A DNA stretch of 5,578 nucleotides, taken from positions 1-5,578 of the forward strand of contig JAJYPU010000127.1 of NCBI GenBank assembly GCA_021795095.1, in the 5' to 3' direction. Below the pieces are notes generated by a model. It did not search any database. It saw only the letters and a list, made by a program, of their open reading frames with translations, and was not told the DNA's origin. Shown here piece by piece: positions 1 to 5,578 of the stretch; positions within the stretch are counted from its first letter, which is position 1, and every line of letters begins with the position of its first letter. This DNA is from Actinomycetes bacterium. GTDB lineage: Bacteria > Actinomycetota > Acidimicrobiia > Acidimicrobiales > RAAP-2. A program made the position numbers and the translations under genes.

Positions 1-1242
1 GTCGTCGCCGATCTTGGAGACGGTCGCCTCATGCCCGATCGAGGCGTCCTGTTCGCCGACCTCCATGTAGGGCCTGGTCTCCGAGGTCGAGAACTCATCG
101 AGGATCAACGCGTCACAGCGCACGAAACTCTTGGCCCCGGTCGCACCCTCTTCCACCTTCACCAGTCCGCGGTAGGCCGTTAGCCCCCCGTCCTTGGAGA
201 TCGACTTGGAGATGATCGTCGAGGTCGTCTCGGGGGCCACGTGGACCATCTTCGCCCCAGCGTCTTGGACCTGTCCGGGACCCGCGTACGCCACCGACAA
301 GACCTCGCCCGATGCCTTTGGACCCATGAGGTAGACCGACGGGTACTTCATCGTCAATCGCGAGCCGATGTTGCCGTCAATCCATTCGACGTGCGCCTCA
401 GCCTCAGCACGAGCCCGCTTGGTCACCAGGTTGTAGACGTTGTTCGACCAGTTCTGGATCGTCGTGTAGGTGATCCGCGATCCCGGCAGGGCCACCAGCT
501 CGACGACCGCCGAGTGCAGCGAGTCTGACGAGTACACGGGCGCCGAGCAACCCTCGACGTAGTGGACCTGGGACCCCTCGTCGGCGATGATCAGCGTGCG
601 CTCGAACTGTCCCATGTTCTCGGTGTTGATGCGGAAGTACGCCTGCAGCGGCTGGTCAACCTTCACCCCCGGCGGTACGTAGATGAACGACCCACCACTC
701 CAGACCGCCGAGTTAAGCGCCGCGAACTTGTTGTCGTTGGGCGGGATGACGGTGCCGAAGTACTTACGCACCAGGTCGGGGTACTCGCGTACCGCCGTGT
801 CCATGTCACAGAACAGCACCCCGAGACGCTCGAGGTCCTCACGATTGCGGTGAAAGACGACCTCGGATTCGTACTGGGCCGTGACGCCGGCGAGGTACTT
901 CCGTTCGGCCTCGGGGATGCCGAGTCGCTCGTAGGTCGTCTTGATGGCGTCGGGCAGGTCCTCCCACCGGTCGACCCGGTTCTCGGTCGGCTTGATGTAG
1001 TAGTAGATGTCGTTGAAGTCGAGGTCTGGCATGCGGTCTGCGAACCACGGCAACATGGGCTTCTTCTCAAAGCGCTTGAGCGCGGCAAGACGGAAGTCGC
1101 GCATCCACGGCTCCTCATTCTTGATCCCCGACATTTCGCGCACGATCGCTTCGTTGATACCCTTCTTGGGCTTGAAGACGGGAATCTGCTCGTCAGACCA
1201 GCCCAGCTGGTACCGACTGAAGTCCAAGTTGTCGATCGTCAT
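1..1242 (-). CDS. sufB: Fe-S cluster assembly scaffold protein SufB (C-terminus cut by window edge)
   Basis: SufB is the scaffold subunit of the cytoplasmic SufBC2D complex, which assembles Fe-S clusters before transfer to apoproteins. I read 414 codons; the family is about 470-495 residues, so the last 50-odd lie beyond the left edge. The N-terminus (MTIDNLDFSRYQLGWSDEQI) closely resembles actinobacterial SufB. Family blocks seen are FKPKKG, the PWMRDFRL segment, YESEVV, SGGSFIYVPPGV, NTENMGQFERTLIIADEG, VEGCSAP (Cys232), IQNWSNNVYNLVTKRA and GHEATVSKIG. Cys376 in RCDALI aligns with E. coli Cys405, the proposed sulfur acceptor, and Glu405 in GHEA falls exactly 29 residues later, as E. coli Glu434 does. 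The ATG at 1240-1242 has an AGGAG four bases upstream. The gene points away from ptrB; sufD, sufC, sufS and sufU would be expected to the left by analogy with actinobacterial suf operons. No sufR regulator lies upstream within the window. Confidence 0.97.
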   Translation of the reverse strand, partial: MTIDNLDFSRYQLGWSDEQIPVFKPKKGINEAIVREMSGIKNEEPWMRDFRLAALKRFEKKPMLPWFADRMPDLDFNDIYYYIKPTENRVDRWEDLPDAIKTTYERLGIPEAERKYLAGVTAQYESEVVFHRNREDLERLGVLFCDMDTAVREYPDLVRKYFGTVIPPNDNKFAALNSAVWSGGSFIYVPPGVKVDQPLQAYFRINTENMGQFERTLIIADEGSQVHYVEGCSAPVYSSDSLHSAVVELVALPGSRITYTTIQNWSNNVYNLVTKRARAEAEAHVEWIDGNIGSRLTMKYPSVYLMGPKASGEVLSVAYAGPGQVQDAGAKMVHVAPETTSTIISKSISKDGGLTAYRGLVKVEEGATGAKSFVRCDALILDEFSTSETRPYMEVGEQDASIGHEATVSKIGDD

Positions 1243-1272
1243 GTCGCTCCTCTGGGTATTATCCCTACGCCC

Positions 1273-1303
1273 ATAGTACTAACTACCGTCCCTGCCCTGT
1301 CAG
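1273..1303 (-). promoter_or_regulatory. Possible sigma-70-type promoter for sufB
   Basis: Read on the minus strand, CTGACA (1298-1303, five of six matches to the TTGACA -35 box) and TACTAT (1273-1278, four of six to TATAAT) are separated by 19 bases. This would give a leader of roughly 20-25 bases before the sufB ATG, including its AGGAG site. The spacer is longer than the optimal 17 and the -10 box is weak, so this is a plausible candidate only. A better-looking GATAAT lies at 1258-1263 but would start transcription almost on the ribosome binding site. I found no convincing promoter for ptrB on the other strand. Confidence 0.3.
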
Positions 1304-1315
1304 AAATTACTGGCA
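1298..1315. promoter_or_regulatory. Imperfect 18-bp palindrome in the sufB-ptrB divergent region, candidate operator
   Basis: The sequence TGTCAGAAATTACTGGCA is symmetric about its centre at seven of nine base pairs, in the form TG-n-CAG-n-AATT-n-CTG-n-CA. It overlaps the candidate -35 box of sufB and ends 10 bases before the ptrB start codon, so a bound dimeric regulator could affect both genes. The regulator is unknown. It does not match the CAAC-N6-GTTG form I recall for SufR sites. A palindrome this imperfect can arise by chance in an 83-base region. Confidence 0.3.
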
Positions 1316-1325
1316 AAGTGGAGCC

Positions 1326-3479
1326 GTGCCTCTCACCCCTTCCGTACCGCAACGTCCCCACCCGATCACTCGTCACGGGGACACCCGTGAAGACCCCTAC
1401 TACTGGCTCATGGACCGAGACAACCCAGAAGTCCTCGAACTTCTGCGTGCCGAGAATGATTTCCTCGCTGCCTCACTCAAGCACCTGGCTCCGCTCGAGG
1501 CCCAGCTCTTCGACGAGATCAAGCGACGAATCGAGGAGACCGACATCTCGGTGCCGGTTCGCCGCGGCGCGTGGTGGTACTTCGAACGCACTCGCGAGGG
1601 GCTGAACTACCCGATCAGTTGTCGCGTTCCTGTCACCGACGGCGACTCGACCCCGCCGATCGTCGACCCGCTCGTGGCCTTCGCCGGTGAACAGGTGATA
1701 CTCGACGAGAACCTCGAGGCGCAGGGTCACGATTTCCTCTCGATCGGCGTACTCGACGTGAGTCCCGATGATCGATGGGTCGCGGTCGGCGTGGACTTCG
1801 ACGGCGACGAGCGCCACCGGGTGACCGTGCGACCGCTCACCGACACCGAGCCCCTCGCGGACACCCTCGATGACGTCTACTACGGCTTCGCGTGGTCCCG
1901 CGACAGCGACTACTTCTTCTATACGCGCGTCGACGACGCCATGCGACCGTGGCAGGTCTGGCGCCACCGCCTCGGATCGGGGGCGAATGAGGACGTACTC
2001 GTTTACCAGGAGGACGACGCACAGTTCACCGTCTCGGTGGGACGATCACGCGACGACGAGGTGATCGTGATGTCGATTGCGTCGTCGACCACGACCGAAG
2101 TCCGCTACCTAGCCGCGGATCGACCCACCGATCAGCCCGTGGTCCTCGAAGTGCGGCGCCCGGGCATCGAGTACGGCGTCGAGCACCTCATCGCCGCCGA
2201 CGGCACACGCTGGTGGTTAAAGATCACCAACGAGGATGCGACCGACTTCCGTCTGCTCGGCCGTCCCGTCACGGACGACTCATGGCGTGAATTGATCGCG
2301 CACCGTCCGGGTACCCGAATCGACGGCGTCGATGCGTTCTCCACGTGCCTGGCCATCAGCGAGCGCGAGGACGGGTGCGCCACGGTGCGAATCGTCCCTC
2401 TCGATCCCACGGCCCCCTTCGACGCCGACCTCCTCGGGCGCTCCTGGCTCGTCGACGGAGTCGATCGACCGAGCACCGTCTCGCTCGGGGTGAACCCCAC
2501 CTTCGAGACGGACACGCTCCGTGTAGCGATCACCTCGATGGTCACGCCGAACTTCATCGCCGACGTCGACCTCGCCTCGCACGAGTTGCTCGTTCGCAAG
2601 CGCCAGATCGTGCGAGGTGGCTATGACCGTGACGCGTACGTCACCGGCCGTCACTGGGTCGAGGCCAGCGACGGACAGCGCATCCCCGTGTCCATCGTCG
2701 CACGACGCGACGTCGTACACCTGAACGGCGACGGATCAATCAGCCCGAACGGACCAGCCCCCCTGTTGCTCTACGGGTACGGGAGTTACGAGATCTCCAT
2801 CGACCCGGGATTCTCGTCGATCCGCCTTTCGCTGCTCGAACGCGGCGTGATCTTCGCGATCGCCCACGTACGTGGCGGCGGTGAGATGGGACGCTCCTGG
2901 TACGAGATGGGCAAGCTCGCCCAGAAACCGACAACCTTCAGCGACTTCGTTGCCGTCGCGAGAGACCTGATCACGACGGGTTGGACTGAACCACGTCGGC
3001 TCGCCATCCGCGGCGGTTCGGCCGGGGGGCTCTTGATGGGCGCGGTGATGAACCTCGCCCCCGAACTGTTCCGGTGCGTCGTGGCCGAGGTGCCCTTCGT
3101 CGACGCTCTCACGACGATGCTGGACGCCTCGCTCCCTCTCACCGTTGGCGAGTGGGAGGAGTGGGGTGACCCCGACGCCAGTGCGACCACCTACCGGACG
3201 ATGAAGTCGTACTCGCCCTACGACAACGTGCGCGCGACGAACGACGACGGAAGTGTCCGGGTCTACCCACACCTCTTCGCCGCCGGCGGACTTAACGACT
3301 CGCGCGTCGGCTTTTGGGAGCCGGCCAAGTGGGTGTTGAAACTCCGCGACGCGAACGCCGACAACGTCGCGTATCTGAAGACCGAGCTCGGCGCCGGCCA
3401 CGGTGGTCCATCTGGCCGTTACGACGCGTGGCACGACGAGGCGCTGATCCTCGCCTTCATCATTAGCGAGATCGTGTGA
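1326..3479 (+). CDS. ptrB: Oligopeptidase B (protease II), prolyl oligopeptidase family S9A
   Basis: This is a cytoplasmic serine peptidase that cleaves short peptides after Arg or Lys. The 717-residue product is slightly longer than E. coli PtrB (686). An N-terminal seven-bladed propeller domain, which restricts access to small peptides, covers roughly residues 8-430 and begins with the family segment HGDTREDPYYWL. The C-terminal alpha/beta hydrolase domain follows LYGYGSY. The triad is Ser565 in GGSAGG, Asp658 in GLNDSRV and His692 in GAGHGG. Glu609 and Glu611 in GEWEEWG match the pair that binds the basic P1 residue in the Salmonella enzyme (Glu576/Glu578), which separates oligopeptidase B from prolyl oligopeptidase. 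There is no signal peptide. The GTG start is the only start codon before the conserved N-terminal block; GGAG lies just two bases upstream, so initiation may be modest. Compared with E. coli there is an eight-residue insertion at about residues 638-645. The 3' end overlaps the convergent membrane protein gene by 17 bases. Confidence 0.95.
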   Translation: MPLTPSVPQRPHPITRHGDTREDPYYWLMDRDNPEVLELLRAENDFLAASLKHLAPLEAQLFDEIKRRIEETDISVPVRRGAWWYFERTREGLNYPISCRVPVTDGDSTPPIVDPLVAFAGEQVILDENLEAQGHDFLSIGVLDVSPDDRWVAVGVDFDGDERHRVTVRPLTDTEPLADTLDDVYYGFAWSRDSDYFFYTRVDDAMRPWQVWRHRLGSGANEDVLVYQEDDAQFTVSVGRSRDDEVIVMSIASSTTTEVRYLAADRPTDQPVVLEVRRPGIEYGVEHLIAADGTRWWLKITNEDATDFRLLGRPVTDDSWRELIAHRPGTRIDGVDAFSTCLAISEREDGCATVRIVPLDPTAPFDADLLGRSWLVDGVDRPSTVSLGVNPTFETDTLRVAITSMVTPNFIADVDLASHELLVRKRQIVRGGYDRDAYVTGRHWVEASDGQRIPVSIVARRDVVHLNGDGSISPNGPAPLLLYGYGSYEISIDPGFSSIRLSLLERGVIFAIAHVRGGGEMGRSWYEMGKLAQKPTTFSDFVAVARDLITTGWTEPRRLAIRGGSAGGLLMGAVMNLAPELFRCVVAEVPFVDALTTMLDASLPLTVGEWEEWGDPDASATTYRTMKSYSPYDNVRATNDDGSVRVYPHLFAAGGLNDSRVGFWEPAKWVLKLRDANADNVAYLKTELGAGHGGPSGRYDAWHDEALILAFIISEIV

Positions 3480-4044
3480 CCGTCGCGACCAACGGCGACC
3501 GATGCCCGGTCACGACGTAGGTCACGGCGAACGATCTCGGGCTCTCGGTCGCGTGCGGTGCCGCGACAGGTACCACCGCACGAACCGCGGGTTCGCCCGA
3601 CTTCGCGGGCGCGCTCGACCACGGGTGGTGCGCGAGCAGGAACGCGCCGACGATCACCACGACTGCGACGAGGAGAGCGACGACCACTCGTCGTCGGTAC
3701 ACCAGAGGGCTGCGATGCGCCGATCGGTCGAGCGCCCATTGCACGTCGTGGCGGTGCGGGCCGATCGACACCTCTTCCTCCTCGACCGGTGTCGTCTCGC
3801 CGAACACGTACTCACGCGAGGACTCGAGACGCAACGGGGCGGGCTCGTGGTGCGGTGGCGGCGTCTCACCGTCTAAGAGCCGGAAACCTTTGGCCGACTG
3901 ATAGGGCGAGGGCGGCGGACTGATCAAGGTGCCCGTGTCACTCAGGCGGCGCTCGTCACGACGGATCTTGCGCCAACGCAGTAGACCCGCCGCGAGCAGC
4001 CCGGCGACGACAATCGCCACTACCACTTCAATCGCCACGGTCAT
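3463..4044 (-). CDS. Two-pass membrane protein of unknown function
   Basis: I do not recognise this 193-residue protein. It has two clear hydrophobic segments, residues about 3-22 (IEVVVAIVVAGLLAAGLL) and 120-139 (VVVALLVAVVVIVGAFLLAH). Basic clusters follow the first (RWRKIRRDERR) and precede the second (YRRR), which by the positive-inside rule predicts both ends outside and a cytoplasmic loop of about 97 residues. That loop is proline-rich (SPPPSP, TPPPHHEPAP), looks largely disordered and carries an acidic patch (PVEEEEV). The outer tail of about 54 residues is rich in Ala, Pro and Val, with no cysteines or known motif. The ATG at 4042-4044 is preceded by GCGGAG about four bases away; the open frame extends 45 codons further upstream, but only this start places a hydrophobic helix at the N-terminus and has a ribosome site. 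Codons keep G/C third positions to the stop, supporting a real gene. It lies 70 bases after the flavin reductase gene and overlaps the end of ptrB by 17 bases. An envelope or anchoring role is only a guess. Confidence 0.8.
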   Translation of the reverse strand: MTVAIEVVVAIVVAGLLAAGLLRWRKIRRDERRLSDTGTLISPPPSPYQSAKGFRLLDGETPPPHHEPAPLRLESSREYVFGETTPVEEEEVSIGPHRHDVQWALDRSAHRSPLVYRRRVVVALLVAVVVIVGAFLLAHHPWSSAPAKSGEPAVRAVVPVAAPHATESPRSFAVTYVVTGHRSPLVATVTRSR

Positions 4045-4103
4045 CGGACTCCGCTCGCCAGCGTCGCGGTTGGCCACGATGGCCCACCACGAAAAGCGTA
4101 GTG

Positions 4104-4124
4104 ACTCGGCGCCGCTAGCCGAGT
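4104..4124 (-). terminator. Seven-bp hairpin over the flavin reductase stop codon, possible weak terminator
   Basis: ACTCGGC (4104-4110) and GCCGAGT (4118-4124) form a perfect seven-base inverted repeat around a seven-base loop that contains the TAG stop. In minus-strand RNA the stem is followed about ten bases later by a four-U run. This is too short and too far from the stem for a textbook intrinsic terminator, so partial termination or mRNA 3'-end protection between the flavin reductase and membrane protein genes is the most I would infer. Confidence 0.35.
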
Positions 4125-4573
4125 GCGGTGAAGCCCGCCCGGAAGAAGACCAAAGGCTGGCCGTCGTAGGCAGCCACAAAATCGGCCCGGACGATCGCTA
4201 CGTCATGGTCGCCGTGGGTCCGCACCGAGACGATGGGTCCTTCGACGTGCGCGATCGCGCCCACGAGCAGCGGGGAACCGGCCGGACCTTGCGTCCACTC
4301 CCCCGTGGCAAAGCGGTCCGCGCCCGTCGTGGCGAATCGACGCGCCTCGTCGACCTGGTCGACGCTAAGGATGTTGATACCGACCACACCCGTGGCGCGC
4401 ACTTGCGCCCACGATCGGCCGTCGACGGCCGCGGCGAAGGTCACGAGTTGGGGTTCAAGCGAGAGGGATCCGAAGGTCTGACACGTGAAACCGGCCGGAC
4501 CCTCGGGTGTCTGACTGGTGACGACCACGACACCCGTCGCGAAACGACTCACCGCGTCTTTGAAGTCGCTCAT
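4115..4573 (-). CDS. Flavin reductase-like FMN-binding protein (HsaB-type small reductase)
   Basis: The 152-residue product matches the flavin reductase-like split-barrel family: FKDAVSRFATGVVVVTS at the N-terminus, the FMN-binding segment FTCQTFGSLSLEPQLVTF (residues 29-46), GINILSVDQ (65-73), RRFATTGADRF (79-88), PLLVGAIAHVEG (101-112), GDHDVAIVRADF (121-132) and GQPLVFFRAGF (138-148). Family members use NAD(P)H to reduce FMN or FAD and pass it to a partner monooxygenase; the layout resembles HsaB of actinobacterial steroid degradation. No oxygenase lies in this window, so partner and substrate are unknown, and a heme- or flavin-binding role without reductase activity cannot be excluded. 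I chose the ATG at 4571-4573 because SDFKDAV fits the family N-terminus; a GTG at 4586-4588 adds five residues. Neither start has a clear Shine-Dalgarno sequence. The stop of mutY is 37 bases upstream, so translational coupling is likely. Confidence 0.88.
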   Translation of the reverse strand: MSDFKDAVSRFATGVVVVTSQTPEGPAGFTCQTFGSLSLEPQLVTFAAAVDGRSWAQVRATGVVGINILSVDQVDEARRFATTGADRFATGEWTQGPAGSPLLVGAIAHVEGPIVSVRTHGDHDVAIVRADFVAAYDGQPLVFFRAGFTALG

Positions 4574-4610
4574 CGAGGGAGGGATCACATCGGGACACTA
4601 CCGGGCAGGC

Positions 4611-5489
4611 TCACCCGACCGGTTCCCTCGTGTCACCGACCAAGTGCACGGCGTGCGCACCGTGCTCGACGAGACCATCTTCGACGAGGGCCGCGAGCAG
4701 ACGTTCAACGCGATCACGGGGTTCCGCGATTCGCACCAGTAGGGCGTCAAGGTTGCTAGGACCGTCGCGCAACACCGCGATGATGCGCCCGCGACATTGC
4801 CGATCCGATCCGACAAAGGCGCTCTGTCGCACCGAGACGGCGGCGCTGTACTGGGCGGGGTCGGGCCCACCGACGGCGCGCCAGGCGCAGCGTGACGCCA
4901 TCGGGCAGGTAGGGCAGCGCGGTTTCGCCGTGCAGAACTGGGCGCCGAGGTCGAGCATGGCCTGGTTGTGCACGGCGCTATCTCGTCCGCGCACGAGCTC
5001 ATCGGCGAGTCGTTGCGCCTCGCTTCGAGCTAAGGGCCGATTAACGAGGGCCCGCGCGAGGATCCGTCCGACGTTCGTGTCAAGCACGCCTACGCCCACA
5101 CCGAACGCGAAGGACGCGACGGCGTTCGCTGTGTACGCGCCGACCCCAGGGAGCCGACGCAGCGCGTCGGGGTCGCTCGGGACGAACCCGTCGAACTCGT
5201 CGAGAATCACACGCGCGGCGTCGTGGAGGTAGCCCGCGCGGCGGTTGTAGCCGAGCCCGCCCCACAGAGCGATCACCGCGGACCGAGGCGACGCGGCACA
5301 CGCGCTCGGTGTCGGTAGCGACGCCATGAAGCGGCGCCACGGCTCGATGACGCGGGTGGCCTGGGTCTGTTGGAGCATGACCTCACTGACGAGCACCGCC
5401 CACGGGTCACCGACCCCGAGCCAGGGCAGGTCACGGGCGATCGACGGCGCGCAGGCTTCCAGCGAGCGCGCGAACGAGCGCGGTGTCAG
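4611..5489 (-). CDS. mutY: A/G-specific adenine glycosylase MutY
   Basis: MutY removes adenine mispaired with 8-oxoguanine in base excision repair. Numbered from the CTG start, the 292-residue product has RDLPW (19-23), SEVMLQQTQ with catalytic Glu36, GLGY with the likely DNA-intercalating Tyr81, the helix-hairpin-helix LPGVGAYTANAV (113-124), LDTN with catalytic Asp137, and a 4Fe-4S loop with Cys186, Cys192, Cys195 and Cys201. The first cysteine gap is five residues rather than the usual six. The last 90 residues lack a NUDIX-like 8-oxoguanine recognition domain and instead hold a segment (GSDRQCRGRIIAVLRDG through VEDGLV) resembling a small winged helix; actinobacterial MutY of about 300 residues look similar. 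The first standard start, GTG at 5394-5396, would cut into the SEVM block and remove RDLPW. The frame is open upstream to the window end without ATG, GTG or TTG. A CTG at 5487-5489 overlaps the previous stop as CTGA, has AGGA nine bases upstream and yields a family-like N-terminus, so I chose it. A start further upstream, outside the window, is less likely. Confidence 0.93.
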   Translation of the reverse strand: MTPRSFARSLEACAPSIARDLPWLGVGDPWAVLVSEVMLQQTQATRVIEPWRRFMASLPTPSACAASPRSAVIALWGGLGYNRRAGYLHDAARVILDEFDGFVPSDPDALRRLPGVGAYTANAVASFAFGVGVGVLDTNVGRILARALVNRPLARSEAQRLADELVRGRDSAVHNQAMLDLGAQFCTAKPRCPTCPMASRCAWRAVGGPDPAQYSAAVSVRQSAFVGSDRQCRGRIIAVLRDGPSNLDALLVRIAEPRDRVERLLAALVEDGLVEHGAHAVHLVGDTREPVG

Positions 5490-5578
5490 TCCCAGACGTC
5501 CTCGCCGTAGGGGCGCTGGCGCACCGGGGCGGAGTCGCGCTTCCAGACCATCACCTTTCGCCGGAAGTAGCAGACCTC
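5486..5578 (-). CDS. C-terminal end of an unrecognised gene upstream of mutY (partial)
   Basis: Only the last 30 codons and a TGA are visible; the gene starts beyond the right edge. The tail contains CYFRRKVMVWKR and ends in RPYGEDVWD, basic then acidic with several aromatics. Nearly every codon ends in G or C, as in the neighbours, and the TGA overlaps the apparent CTG start of mutY by four bases, an operon-like arrangement. Both points support a real coding end. I do not recognise the family and the fragment is too short to assign a function. Confidence 0.6.
   Translation of the reverse strand, partial: EVCYFRRKVMVWKRDSAPVRQRPYGEDVWD

Noticed and set aside
1258..1263. GATAAT on the minus strand as the sufB -10 box
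   Set aside because: Transcription would begin at or inside the ribosome binding site and I see no matching -35 box at a normal distance.
562..1605. Long plus-strand open frame of 347 codons opposite sufB and running into ptrB
   Set aside because: It lies antisense to an unmistakable SufB and out of frame with ptrB; its composition and lack of domains are typical of a shadow frame in GC-rich DNA.
2736..3434. Minus-strand open frame of 232 codons inside ptrB
   Set aside because: It is antisense to the catalytic domain of oligopeptidase B, which carries all expected motifs; the opposite frame shows no recognisable protein features.
4072..4084. Five-bp inverted repeat GGCCA-cga-TGGCC upstream of the membrane protein gene
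   Set aside because: Stem is too short, there is no U run and such GC repeats are expected often by chance here.
3929..4759. Plus-strand open frame of 276 codons across three minus-strand genes
   Set aside because: It crosses the flavin reductase gene and the ends of two other genes, is very Arg-rich and shows no family motif.
1..5578. A hidden defence, mobile or biosynthetic system
   Set aside because: Genes fill nearly all of the window, have uniform codon character and belong mainly to housekeeping families; no repeats, integrase, toxin-antitoxin pair, RNA element or unusual domain combination was found.

Overview
The window is dense, GC-rich bacterial DNA with third codon positions strongly biased to G/C and almost no non-coding sequence. 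The SufB N-terminus, the short MutY without a NUDIX domain and the HsaB-like flavin reductase all look actinobacterial. An Acidimicrobiia-type lineage is my guess, not something the sequence proves. All genes look like ordinary chromosomal genes. I see no RNA genes, mobile elements, CRISPR arrays or tandem repeats.

Layout. Positions 1-1242 (minus strand) hold most of sufB, the Fe-S scaffold gene; its last 50-odd codons lie beyond the left edge. An 83-base divergent intergenic region (1243-1325) separates it from ptrB (1326-3479, plus), a complete oligopeptidase B serine peptidase. The rest is a minus-strand run, read right to left: the tail of an unrecognised gene (5486-5578), mutY adenine glycosylase (4611-5489), a small flavin reductase-like protein (4115-4573) and an unrecognised two-pass membrane protein (3463-4044). 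This last gene meets ptrB tail to tail with a 17-base overlap.

How the genes relate. SufB belongs to the SufBCD machine that builds Fe-S clusters, and MutY is itself a 4Fe-4S enzyme, but they are in separate transcription units and I infer no direct link. The unknown gene, mutY and the flavin reductase gene are spaced tightly enough (4-base overlap, then 37 bases) to be one operon, and the membrane protein gene may be read through after a small hairpin.

No convincing undescribed system is present. The points most worth a second look are: an apparent CTG start for mutY overlapping the previous stop codon; a one-residue-short spacing in the MutY Fe-S cysteine motif; and an 18-bp imperfect palindrome overlapping a possible sufB promoter next to ptrB, where no sufR regulator gene is seen.
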